A stretch of DNA of 64,000 nucleotides. Source: Zhihengliuella sp. GTDB lineage: Bacteria > Actinomycetota > Actinomycetes > Actinomycetales > Micrococcaceae. Where the stretch lies: contig NZ_JAPSJL010000006.1 in NCBI RefSeq assembly GCF_031178195.1, positions 1-64,000 on the forward strand. Direction: 5' to 3'. A program made the translations under genes and the position numbers. The notes under the pieces are model-generated. The model saw only the letters and a program-made list of their open reading frames with translations. It did no database searches and had not been told where the DNA came from. Below, in pieces: positions 41,090-49,853 of this stretch (the first letter of the stretch is position 1; every line of letters starts with the position of its first letter).

Positions 41090-44000
41090 TCAGCCCACGC
41101 GCAGCGGGGCGCGCGTCGCCGCGGTGAGGACGCCGGCGACGTGCGTGACCAGGACGACCGCCCGGTCGGCGAGCGCCGTCTCCAGATCGCGGATCAGCTC
41201 GGATGCCTCGTCCTGGCCGAGGTGCGCGGTGGGCTCGTCGAGGAGCACGACGTCGGCCCGTGCCAGCAGCGCCCGGGCCACGGCGAGGCGCTGGCGCTGC
41301 CCGCCGGAGAGCCGGTGGCCGCCCGAGCCGATGGTCGCGTCGAGGCCGGCGGGCTGCGCGCTGAGCCACTCCCCCAGACCGACCCGGTCCAGCACCTCCG
41401 TCAGCTCCGCAGCGGTGGGCTGGTCGCGGAGATCGCGGCCCAGACCGAGGTTCCGGCGCACGGTGGAGTCGAAGAGGTGTGCCTCCTGGGGGCACCACGC
41501 GACCCGGTCCAGGTCCTCCGGCGTGGCCGCCCGCCAGCCGGCATCGGGCTCGCTCACCTCGAGCTGGCCGGACCACAGCGGGAGGGCGCCGAGGAGCGCG
41601 GCGAGCACCGTCGACTTCCCGGATCCCGAGGGCCCCTGCAGGACGGCCCACCGCCCGGGCGTCGCCTGGAGGTCGAGGTCCTCGACGACGGCGGTCCCGG
41701 GCTCCCAGCCGAGGGTCGCGCCGCGGAGGCGGAGGCCTCCGAGCCGCTCCGCGTCGGCCTCGCTTTCGGAGCCGGTTCCGGTACATGGCCCGACCGACCG
41801 GACCGGCGCTTCGGAGCGGGCGGACGAGCCGGCGAGGACGTCGCCCAGCCGGTCGAGGCCGTCGCCGAGCTGACGGGCCCGCTGCGCGGAGGAGGCCGCT
41901 TGAGCGATGGGCTCGCCGAGGGCAAGCAGCAGGAGGGCGGCGATGGCGGCCTGCTCGCCGGTGGAGGGCGCCCCGCCGAGAGCCGGGAGCACGAGCGCCA
42001 GGACGGCCGCCGTAGAACTGATCAGGGCCGCACCGCCGACGGCGAGCCCGCCGGTGCGGGCGGAGGCGCGGAGCCGGAGCGTCTGCCGGCGATCCAGCTC
42101 AGCGAAGTCGGCGATGGCGCGCTCCCGCGTGGCGTTCCCGGCGAGGTCGTCGGCGGCCCGCAGCAGGCGCGGCACGCGGTCCCCCAGCCACGCCTGATGC
42201 GCGGCGATGCGGGACCCGGTGCTGCGCTCGGACGCCACGACGGCCAGCGGCAGGACGACGAAGCCCACGATGCCCAGGGCCAGCGCGACGCCGAGGGCGG
42301 AGGGCACCCAGAGCGCGAAGGCACCGCAGGCCAGCAGCCAGGTGACCACGGCGGCGACGGGCGGCACGACGACGCGCGGCAGGGAGTCGCGCACGTCGTC
42401 GACCCGCTGGACCAGCAGGGCGAGGGCGCCGCCGCCGCGGGTGATCGGCCCCCACCAGCGCGGGTCGGCGGCGAGCGCCTCCCAGAGGCGTTCGCGCAGC
42501 CGGCCGGCCCACCCCAGGAGGGCGTCGTGAACGGCGAGCTGCTCCAGGTAGTGCAGCAGCGCCCGGCCGATGCCGAAGAACCGCACACCGACCACGGCGA
42601 CCATCAGGTGAAGCATCGGCGGCTGGTAGCTCGCGTTGACGATCAGCCAGCCGGAGACGCCGCTGAGCGCCGCCCCGAAGGCGACCGCCGCGGCGGCGTA
42701 GAGGAGGCCAGTGGCCATGCCCCAGCGGCCGAGCCACGGGAGCCCCCGCAGCACGGTCCGCCACGGGCGAGGCCTGCGGCGCGCTGCTCCGGTAGCGGCG
42801 GCCTCGCGAGGTGTCGGTCGAGCACCGTCGCGGCCGCCAGGGGTCATTCGAGCACGGTCGCCGCCGCGAGATGCCAACTGAGCACCTGGAACGGGGTCGG
42901 CCTCGTGCTGGAGTGGAACCTCGCGCACGGGCTCGTGCTGAATCGACATCTCGCGCATCAAGCGGTGTTGATGTGAAACCTCGCGTACGGGCCCGTGCTG
43001 GCGCGGCATGTCACGGGTGCCGGAGAGCGTGACGACGAAGGATGCCTCGGGATCGTCCGCCGCAGCCGACACGTACTCGACCGCGGGCACACCCGTCGGC
43101 TCTGCGTCGGGTGTGCCCGTCGGCTCGACCCTGGGCGCCGCTGCGCTCCCGGGATCGTCGGCCCCGGCGCGCCGGTCGCGCAGCTGCGCTGCGAGGGTGC
43201 GGTCGTGCGTCGCGACCAGGAGGGCGACCCGTGGACGCCTGCCCGGGGACACGACGGTGCGTCCGGTGGGCCCCGCGGTCGAGCCGGCGGGCGGCGCGGC
43301 CAGACCGGCGAGCGCGGCGCGGACGGCCCGGGCCGACTCGGCATCGAGATGCGCCGTTGGCTCGTCGGCAACCAAGAGCCATGCGTCCGCCCCGGAGGGC
43401 CTCCCCGGCCTGGATCCCTCGGCGGTGTCACTCTCGCCGGAGCCCCGCCCGACGAGGCTCGCCGTGCCCTTCTCCGCGTCGGTGCGGGCCCACTCGATCC
43501 GGGCCAGCGCCCGGGCCACCGCCAGCCGGCGCAGCTCCCCCGGACTCATGGTCTGCGGCGCCCGCTCGCCGTACCCCTCCAGCCGGACGCGCTCCAGCAG
43601 CCGGGCCGCCGGCCCGGGCTCCAGCGGGCGGCCGGCAGCGAGCTCGAGCTCGGCCGCCACGGTCGGCTCGGTGAAGCGCGGGTGCTGCGGGATGTAGGCC
43701 GCGGGCACGGAGCGCTCGAGTACCCCGGCCATCGCGGCGCCGGGCGGCAGCAGCCCCAGGACGGCCTTCAGGATCGTGGACTTCCCCGACCCGCTGGCCG
43801 AGTCCAGCACGCGCACGTCGCCGGCGCGCAGGCGCAGGTCGGGTGCGGCGACGGTGGCGCCGCCGTCGTACCGGATCTCCAGTCCCGAGAGCACGACGGC
43901 GTCCACGGGACCGCCGTGCGTGGCCGCCCCGCCACCGGGGGCGGCTGCATCGCCGGAACGGCCCGGCACGATGGCGGGGCCTGCGCCGGAGGGCGTGCCG

Positions 44001-45055
44001 GTCTCCCTGCCGGTGCCCGGGCCGGAGGCGTCCACGAGCACCCTGGCCCGGCGCAGGGCCTCCGCGCCGTCCTCGGATGCGTGGAAGGCGTTGCCGACCT
44101 CGCGCAGCGGCAGGTAGCACTCGGGTGCGAGGATCAGCGCGAGCAGGCCGGCCTCGAGTGCCATGTCGCCGTGGACGAGGCGGACGCCGATGAACACGGC
44201 GACGAGGGCCACGGAGAGCGTGGCGATGAGCTCCAGCGCAAGGCCGGAGAGGAACGCGGTGCGCAGGGTGCCGAGGGTGGCGCGGCGGTAGTCGTCGGAG
44301 ACCTTCCCGAGCGCGCCGCCGCGGCCGGAGGCGCGGCGGAGGCCGATGAGCGCCGGCAGGCCCTGGGCCAGCTCCAGCAGGTGGGCGCTGAGCCGGGCCA
44401 GGCCGTCGGCGGCCGTGGCGATGCGGTCCTGGGTGTGCAGCCCGATGAGGATCATGAAGACCGGGATGAGCGGGATGGTCAGGACGATCACGAGCGCCGA
44501 GACCCAGTCGGCGAAGAGAATCCGGATGCCGACGACCAGCGGGACCACCGGCGCCGCCGCCAGGGCCGGGAGGAACTTGGCGTAGTAGCCGTCGAGCCCG
44601 TCGAGCCCGCGCGTGGCCAGGCCAGCGAGCTCGCCGGATGGGAGCTGGGTAGACGGGAGCTGGGTGGAATCTGCGGGACCGGGGGCCCTACCGGAGCCGC
44701 TGCCAGCCGGGGTGCGGGCAGCGGAGACGCCAGCAGCGGGGCCCCGGCCCGCGGCGGTCCCGCCGCGCAGGCCGACGGCCAGCAGGTCGGCGCGCAGCCG
44801 CTCCTTGGCGCCGAGACCGGCCCGGCCGGCGAGGGCCTGGCCCGCCCAGACGGCTCCTGCCCGCAGCACCGCGCCGACCAGCCCGAGCCACAGCGTGCGG
44901 GGCACGTCCAGCCCTCCCCCGGCGGCCAGCGCGGCGATCCCGCCCGCGACCGCCTCGGCGATGAGGATCAGCCCGATCGCCTTGAGCGCCGCCAGGCCCG
45001 CCAGACCGGCGAGGACGCGCCGCGTCCCCGGCGCGTCCGGCAGCTCGGGCCTCAT
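41090..45055 (-). CDS. cydDC: CydD-CydC fused thiol-reductant ABC exporter
   Basis: One reading frame of 1321 residues joins both half-transporters. The CydD half (about 1-590) has membrane segments, Walker A SASGSGKST, signature TMSPGELRRLAVARAL and VADEPTAHLD. The CydC half (about 780-1321) has its membrane domain, Walker A GPSGSGKST, LSGGQRQRLAVARAL and LLDEPTAHLG. A linker of some 190 residues carries repeated REVxxQH and REMSIQH units. In bacteria with separate genes CydDC exports glutathione/cysteine and is needed for cytochrome bd assembly. The ATG overlaps the cydB stop (ATGA). The fusion removes the need for subunit matching. Confidence 0.92.
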   Translation of the reverse strand: MRPELPDAPGTRRVLAGLAGLAALKAIGLILIAEAVAGGIAALAAGGGLDVPRTLWLGLVGAVLRAGAVWAGQALAGRAGLGAKERLRADLLAVGLRGGTAAGRGPAAGVSAARTPAGSGSGRAPGPADSTQLPSTQLPSGELAGLATRGLDGLDGYYAKFLPALAAAPVVPLVVGIRILFADWVSALVIVLTIPLIPVFMILIGLHTQDRIATAADGLARLSAHLLELAQGLPALIGLRRASGRGGALGKVSDDYRRATLGTLRTAFLSGLALELIATLSVALVAVFIGVRLVHGDMALEAGLLALILAPECYLPLREVGNAFHASEDGAEALRRARVLVDASGPGTGRETGTPSGAGPAIVPGRSGDAAAPGGGAATHGGPVDAVVLSGLEIRYDGGATVAAPDLRLRAGDVRVLDSASGSGKSTILKAVLGLLPPGAAMAGVLERSVPAAYIPQHPRFTEPTVAAELELAAGRPLEPGPAARLLERVRLEGYGERAPQTMSPGELRRLAVARALARIEWARTDAEKGTASLVGRGSGESDTAEGSRPGRPSGADAWLLVADEPTAHLDAESARAVRAALAGLAAPPAGSTAGPTGRTVVSPGRRPRVALLVATHDRTLAAQLRDRRAGADDPGSAAAPRVEPTGTPDAEPTGVPAVEYVSAAADDPEASFVVTLSGTRDMPRQHGPVREVSHQHRLMREMSIQHEPVREVPLQHEADPVPGAQLASRGGDRARMTPGGRDGARPTPREAAATGAARRRPRPWRTVLRGLPWLGRWGMATGLLYAAAAVAFGAALSGVSGWLIVNASYQPPMLHLMVAVVGVRFFGIGRALLHYLEQLAVHDALLGWAGRLRERLWEALAADPRWWGPITRGGGALALLVQRVDDVRDSLPRVVVPPVAAVVTWLLACGAFALWVPSALGVALALGIVGFVVLPLAVVASERSTGSRIAAHQAWLGDRVPRLLRAADDLAGNATRERAIADFAELDRRQTLRLRASARTGGLAVGGAALISSTAAVLALVLPALGGAPSTGEQAAIAALLLLALGEPIAQAASSAQRARQLGDGLDRLGDVLAGSSARSEAPVRSVGPCTGTGSESEADAERLGGLRLRGATLGWEPGTAVVEDLDLQATPGRWAVLQGPSGSGKSTVLAALLGALPLWSGQLEVSEPDAGWRAATPEDLDRVAWCPQEAHLFDSTVRRNLGLGRDLRDQPTAAELTEVLDRVGLGEWLSAQPAGLDATIGSGGHRLSGGQRQRLAVARALLARADVVLLDEPTAHLGQDEASELIRDLETALADRAVVLVTHVAGVLTAATRAPLRVG

Positions 45056-46077
45056 CGGACGATCGTCCGCACCGGGTGCGGCGCCGGGATGTGCCGCTCG
45101 CTCAGCCGCCGGCGGAACACCCAGTACGTCCACGCCTGGTAGGCCAGCACCAGGGGGATCCCGAACGCCGCGACCACGCTCATCACCCCGAGCGTGTAGG
45201 GCGTGGAGGACGCGTTCTGCACGGTCAGGTCGAAGGCCGGGTCCAGCGTCGACGGCAGCACCACCGGGTACGCGGAGACGAAGATCGCGGCGATGCCGGA
45301 GAGCAGGAACGCGCCGAGGCCGATGAACGTCCAGCCCTCCCGCCCGGCCCGGGCGGCGGCCCAGGCGCCGGCCAGGACGACGACGGCCGTCGCGAGCAGC
45401 GCCCAGCCGACCGGCTTGCCGTGCCCGGCGACCACGACGGCGGCCCAGGCGGCCAGGGGCACCGCGAAGGCGGGCAGCGCACGCCGCAGGACGCGCCCGG
45501 TGCGGCGGCGGATGTCGCCGTCGGTCTTCAGGGACAGGAACGCGAGCGCGTGGACCAGGCAGAAGCCGACGGCGCCGAGACCGCCCAGGACGGCGTAGCC
45601 GTTGAACCACGCGAACGCGCCGCCCACCCGGTCGCCGTTGGCGTTCAGCGGCAGACCCGTCGTCGTCAGGGTCAGCATCGCGCCGATGCCGAACGCGGCG
45701 ACGTAGCTGCCGGCGCAGAGTGCCCAGGTCCAGAGGCTGCGGGCAAGATCCGTGTGCGCCTTGCCGCGGTACTCTAACGCCACGGCGCGGAAGATGAGGG
45801 CCAGCAGGACCAGCACCAGCGGCACGTACAGCGCGGAGAAGAGCGAGGCGTACCAGTACGGGAAGGCGGCGAACGTCGCGCCGCCGGCCGTGAGCAGCCA
45901 GACCTCGTTGCCGTCCCAGACGGGGCCGATCGTGTTGATGAGGACGCGGCGCTGGTCCTCGCGGCGGGCGAAACCGCGCAGGAGCATGCCGACGCCGAGG
46001 TCGAATCCCTCGAGGAAGAGGTAGCCCGCCCAGAGGACCGCGATCAGGATGAACCAGAGCGTCGGGAGGAATTCCAT
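45052..46077 (-). CDS. cydB: Cytochrome bd ubiquinol/menaquinol oxidase subunit II
   Basis: 341 residues, nine membrane segments. The N-terminus has WAGYLFLEGFDLGVGMLL, followed by NTIGPVWDGNEVWLLTAGGATFAAFPYWYA, both hallmarks of CydB. It forms the bd-type terminal oxidase with CydA, giving high-affinity O2 reduction in the membrane. It lies 47 bases after cydA and overlaps cydDC by four bases, giving one operon. Confidence 0.95.
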   Translation of the reverse strand: MEFLPTLWFILIAVLWAGYLFLEGFDLGVGMLLRGFARREDQRRVLINTIGPVWDGNEVWLLTAGGATFAAFPYWYASLFSALYVPLVLVLLALIFRAVALEYRGKAHTDLARSLWTWALCAGSYVAAFGIGAMLTLTTTGLPLNANGDRVGGAFAWFNGYAVLGGLGAVGFCLVHALAFLSLKTDGDIRRRTGRVLRRALPAFAVPLAAWAAVVVAGHGKPVGWALLATAVVVLAGAWAAARAGREGWTFIGLGAFLLSGIAAIFVSAYPVVLPSTLDPAFDLTVQNASSTPYTLGVMSVVAAFGIPLVLAYQAWTYWVFRRRLSERHIPAPHPVRTIVR

Positions 46078-46124
46078 GGTGTCCGTCTTTCGTCAGGAGA
46101 GCAGGGATCAGTCGGCCGGGGCCG

Positions 46125-47792
46125 TCAGTAGGCGAACGCGAGGACGTCGTCGTTCCCCGCGCCCGGCGAGCCGGGGTCGCCGTGGGGGCGATCGCCCCCG
46201 GGCCCGTGGCCGTCCGATCGCCCAGCGGCCGGGTCCGGCTCCGGGCCCAGCTCCGGCATCGCGGACCCGACGCCGCCGTTGACGAACCGGGTCAGCAGGA
46301 CCACCTCGACCACGGCGAGGACCGCGTAGACGCTGGTCAGCGCGATGGTCGAGAACAGCAGCTCGCCTGCCCCCACGCCCGGCGACACGGCGGCTGCGGT
46401 GAACATGAAGACCTGGTCGACGCCGTCGAAGTCCGGGTTCGGCGCCACCACGAACGGCTGACGGCCCATCTCCGTGAAGATCCACCCGGCCGAGTTCGCC
46501 GCGAACGGCGCGGCGATGCCGAGCACCGCGAGCCGGGAGACCCACTTCCCGCCCGGCACCGTGCCCTTCCGCGTGAGCCAGAGCGCGACCGCCGCGGCGA
46601 ACGCCGCCATGCCGCCGAAGGTGATCATCAGGCGGAAGCCCCAGTAGGTGACCTCCATGAGCGGGAGGTAGTTGATCTCCTGGCCGGCACGGTCGCCGTA
46701 CATCGGATCGTCCGGCAGGTGAGTCCCGTACTTCTCCTGGTACTCGGGCAGCAGCGTGTTGACGCCCTTGATCTCCGTGGTGAAGTCGCCGTTGGCCAGG
46801 TAGGACAGCAGGCCGGGCAGCTCGTAGACGCCCACGACGTCGTCGCACGTGGTGGCCCCGTCACTGGAGAGGTCGCCGACCGAGAGGACCGAGAAGCCCG
46901 TCCCGTCGTGGCAGGCCGCCTCGGCGGCGGCCATCTTCATGGGCTGCTGCTCGAACATCAGCTGGGCCTGCTCGTGGCCCGTGAACGCGGTGCCCAGGAA
47001 CGCGACGACGGCGACGGCCGCACCGACGCGCAGCGACGTGATCCAGACCCGGTAGTCGGTCCGGTCCCGGCCGCGGCCGTGGGACGGGTCCTCGCCGACG
47101 ACGACGCGCCCGGCGTCGTCCACCGTGTCGATCCCGGCGGCGCGCCGCTTGTGCAGGTGGTACCAGGAGATGCCCAGCAGGAACCCGCCCGCGACGGCGA
47201 AGGCGCCGGCGATGGTGTGCGGGAAGGTGACGAGCGCGGTGTTGTTCGTGAAGACGGCCCAGACGTCCGTCATGACGGCGCGCCCGTCGACGATCTCGGT
47301 GCCGACGGGGTGCTGCATCCAGGAGTTGGCCACCAGGATGAAGTAGGCGGAGAGGATGGTGGCTAGGGACGCGCACCAGATGGTGGCGAGGTGGATCCGC
47401 TGCGGCAGGCGGTCCCAGCCGAAGATCCACAGGCCCAGGAAGGTCGACTCGACGAAGAAGGCCAGCAGCGCCTCCATCGCGAGCGGGGCGCCGAAGACAT
47501 CGCCGACGAATCGGCTGTACTCGCTCCAGGCCATGCCGAACTGGAATTCCTGCACGATGCCGGTGGCGACGCCCATGATGAAGTTGATCAGGAAGAGCTT
47601 GCCCCAGAACTTGGTCATGCGCAGCCAGTGCTCCCGCCCCGTGCGTACCCAGATCGTCTGGAAGACCGCGACCAACAGGCCGAGGCCGATCGTCAGCGGC
47701 ACCATGAGGAAGTGGTAGACCGTGGTGATGCCGAACTGCCACCGGGCGATGATCAGCGGGTCCGCATCGAGGACCGAGGCCAGGAAATCCAT
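46125..47792 (-). CDS. cydA: Cytochrome bd oxidase subunit I
   Basis: 555 residues. The segments WQFGITTVYHFLMVPLTIGLG (haem His), FFVESTFLGLWIFGWDRLP (conserved Glu), NSWMQHPVG and GRQPFVV are characteristic of CydA. The Q-loop is of the short type. A 45-residue Gly/Pro/Asp tail ends the protein and is not typical. It is the first gene of cydA-cydB-cydDC. Three tandem palindromes lie 35-97 bases upstream, indicating tight transcriptional control, probably by oxygen or redox supply. Confidence 0.95.
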   Translation of the reverse strand: MDFLASVLDADPLIIARWQFGITTVYHFLMVPLTIGLGLLVAVFQTIWVRTGREHWLRMTKFWGKLFLINFIMGVATGIVQEFQFGMAWSEYSRFVGDVFGAPLAMEALLAFFVESTFLGLWIFGWDRLPQRIHLATIWCASLATILSAYFILVANSWMQHPVGTEIVDGRAVMTDVWAVFTNNTALVTFPHTIAGAFAVAGGFLLGISWYHLHKRRAAGIDTVDDAGRVVVGEDPSHGRGRDRTDYRVWITSLRVGAAVAVVAFLGTAFTGHEQAQLMFEQQPMKMAAAEAACHDGTGFSVLSVGDLSSDGATTCDDVVGVYELPGLLSYLANGDFTTEIKGVNTLLPEYQEKYGTHLPDDPMYGDRAGQEINYLPLMEVTYWGFRLMITFGGMAAFAAAVALWLTRKGTVPGGKWVSRLAVLGIAAPFAANSAGWIFTEMGRQPFVVAPNPDFDGVDQVFMFTAAAVSPGVGAGELLFSTIALTSVYAVLAVVEVVLLTRFVNGGVGSAMPELGPEPDPAAGRSDGHGPGGDRPHGDPGSPGAGNDDVLAFAY

Positions 47793-47826
47793 TGCCGCTC
47801 CAACCTGAGGGGGTTGCGGGGGATAG

Positions 47827-47889
47827 TTCTACGCGTCGTAGAACTACATCTACGCTCAGTAGAATACTCCACTTCTACATTGCGTAGAA
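47827..47889. promoter_or_regulatory. Three tandem 17-bp palindromes in the cydA promoter
   Basis: Sites at 47827-47843, 47848-47864 and 47873-47889 each read (T/A)TCTAC-N5-GTAGAA, with start-to-start distances of 21 and 25 bases, about two helical turns. A lone half-site TTCTAC is at 47940-47945. No consensus -10/-35 is obvious within them. The 47793-48131 gap (339 bases) between cydA and desA holds these sites, then about 180 bases with no other clear structure, then the iron box. Confidence 0.8.
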
Positions 47890-48071
47890 CGTTTCCTTCC
47901 CCACATCTCGCCCGCTGCGCGGACCGATTCACGAAGGTGTTCTACATCACAATGACCCGCCGCGTCCCCGGAGTTCCGGGCCCGCCGCCGTTTCCCCAAG
48001 GACTGCTGACCTGGCGTGTCGCATCGAGGACTTGAATTCCGCACCACTCGTATGTCGTTAATGTCCTCGCA

Positions 48072-48090
48072 TTAGGTGAGCCTTACTTTA
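48072..48090. promoter_or_regulatory. IdeR/DtxR-type iron box before desA
   Basis: TTAGGTGAGCCTTACTTTA agrees with the actinobacterial iron-repressor consensus TTAGGTTAGSCTAACCTAA at about 15 of 19 positions. It lies 42-60 bases before the desA ATG. Confidence 0.75.
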
Positions 48091-48131
48091 GGGCTCAAGT
48101 GCAGACCGCACTCACAGATCAGGAGACATCG

Positions 48132-49853
48132 ATGCCGCCTCTGGGTACCCCGACGCTCGCCGACGCCGTCGGCCCGCACTCGCTCACGGCCGCCGACCAG
48201 CTGCTCGCCGGCGAGACCGTCCAACGCTTCGTCGCCGAGGCCGGCGCCGCCACCCTCGTGGCCGCCAACGCGGTCGCGACGGCGTCCGGGCCCAGCACCG
48301 GGCCGCGGGTCGCGGAACTGGCCGGCCGGGTCGACGCCGTCGACCTGTCCTCCCCGCTCGGCAGCACCGAGGCGGCCCTCGCCGAGGCGGCGGACCTGTA
48401 CCTGCGGGACGCGGTGTATTTCCACCACCCCGGCTACATGGCCCACCTGAACTGCCCGGTCGCCATCCCGGCCGTCGCCGCCGAGGCCCTGGTGACGAGC
48501 GTGAACAGCTCCCTGGACACGTGGGACCAGAGCGCCGGTGCCACGCTGATCGAGCGCCGGCTGGTGGAGTGGACGGCCGGGCTGATCGGGTTCCCGGGAG
48601 CCGGCCCCGCCGCGGTCGACGGCGACCGTCCCGGCGCCCGCGCCGGGACCGGCGCCGGCACCTCCCCGGACGGCATCTTCACCTCCGGCGGAACGCAGTC
48701 CAACCTGCAGGCGATGCTCATCGCCCGCAATCACGCGGTGGCCGGGCGCCCGGGGCCGCTGCCCTCCCGGCTCGCCGACCTGCGGATCTACGCGAGCACC
48801 GAGTCCCACTTCAGCATCGCCAACGCCGCGGCGATGCTGGGGCTGGGCAAGGACGCCGTCGTCCCCGTCGCCACGGATGCCGCCCACCGACTGGACGCCG
48901 ACGCCCTCGCCGCCCGGCTCGCCGAGGGCGCCGCCGCCGGGACCCGCCCGATGGCGATCGTCGCCACCGCCGGCACCACCGACTTCGGGGCGATCGACCC
49001 GCTGCCGGGGCTGCGCCGCCTCGCCGACCGGTACGGCGCCTGGTTCCACGTCGACGCCGCGTACGGCTGCGGCCTGCTGGTCTCCCCCGGCCACCGGGGC
49101 CTGCTGGACGGGATCGAGCACGCTGACTCGGTGACGGTCGACTTCCACAAATCCTTCTTCCAGCCCATCGGCTCCAGCGCCCTGCTCCTGCGCGACGGCG
49201 GGCTGTTCGGCCACGTCACGCACTACGCGGACTACCTCAACCCGGCGGCGCAGGCCGGCACCGTCCCGAACCAGGTGGACAAGTCCCTCCAGACCACGCG
49301 CCGCTTCGACGCCCTGAAGCTGTGGGTCACGCTGCGCTCGATGGGGGCCGACGCGATCGGCGCGATGTTCGACGAGCTGATCGACCTGGCCACCGCCGCG
49401 GGCGACTCCGTCCGTCGGCACCCGGACCTCGAGCTCGCCGCCGAGGTGCAGCTGAGCACCGTGGTGTTCCGCTACGTCCCCCGGCACGCGAAGCTGGACT
49501 CCGCCCGCCTGGACGCCCTGCAGGACGCCATCCGCGCGGAGCTGTACGCCTCCGGCCGGGCGATGGTCGCCGCGACCACGGTCCGCGGCGCCACCGCCAC
49601 CGCCTCCGCGGCCGCCGGCACCGAGGCAGCGGCCGGCCACGGGGCCCGCCACCTCAAGCTCACCCTGCTCAACCCGCGCACCACCCTGGCCGACGTGGAG
49701 CAGGTGCTCGCCGCCGTCGTGCGCCACGGCGAACGCCTGCTCGCCACCGGGGTGCCCCACCAGCCCGTTCCCAGCCAGCCCGTTCCCAGCCAGCCCACTC
49801 CCGGCGAGCCCGCTGCCAGCGAGCCCGCCCGAGCCGAAGGAGGCGCCCGATGA
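48132..49853 (+). CDS. desA: PLP-dependent lysine decarboxylase of siderophore synthesis (DesA-like)
   Basis: 573 residues of the group-II PLP decarboxylase fold. Key segments are HPGYMAHLNCP, FTSGGTQSNLQAML, WFHVDAAYGCG (PLP Asp) and VTVDFHKSFFQPIGSSALLLRD with the PLP lysine. In desferrioxamine synthesis DesA makes cadaverine from lysine. The ATG at 48132 has AGGAGA five bases upstream; a GTG at 48099 is possible. The C-terminus ends in a Pro/Ser tail of QPVPS repeats (15-bp tandem copies). It is the first gene of an iron-boxed operon with DesB- and DesCD-like genes. Diaminobutyrate or ornithine as substrate is not excluded. Confidence 0.9.
   Translation: MPPLGTPTLADAVGPHSLTAADQLLAGETVQRFVAEAGAATLVAANAVATASGPSTGPRVAELAGRVDAVDLSSPLGSTEAALAEAADLYLRDAVYFHHPGYMAHLNCPVAIPAVAAEALVTSVNSSLDTWDQSAGATLIERRLVEWTAGLIGFPGAGPAAVDGDRPGARAGTGAGTSPDGIFTSGGTQSNLQAMLIARNHAVAGRPGPLPSRLADLRIYASTESHFSIANAAAMLGLGKDAVVPVATDAAHRLDADALAARLAEGAAAGTRPMAIVATAGTTDFGAIDPLPGLRRLADRYGAWFHVDAAYGCGLLVSPGHRGLLDGIEHADSVTVDFHKSFFQPIGSSALLLRDGGLFGHVTHYADYLNPAAQAGTVPNQVDKSLQTTRRFDALKLWVTLRSMGADAIGAMFDELIDLATAAGDSVRRHPDLELAAEVQLSTVVFRYVPRHAKLDSARLDALQDAIRAELYASGRAMVAATTVRGATATASAAAGTEAAAGHGARHLKLTLLNPRTTLADVEQVLAAVVRHGERLLATGVPHQPVPSQPVPSQPTPGEPAASEPARAEGGAR

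Noticed and set aside
47827-47945. The cydA upstream palindromes as a small CRISPR array
   Set aside because: The repeats are 17-bp dyads with spacers of 4 and 8 bases, far shorter than CRISPR units, and no cas gene is present.
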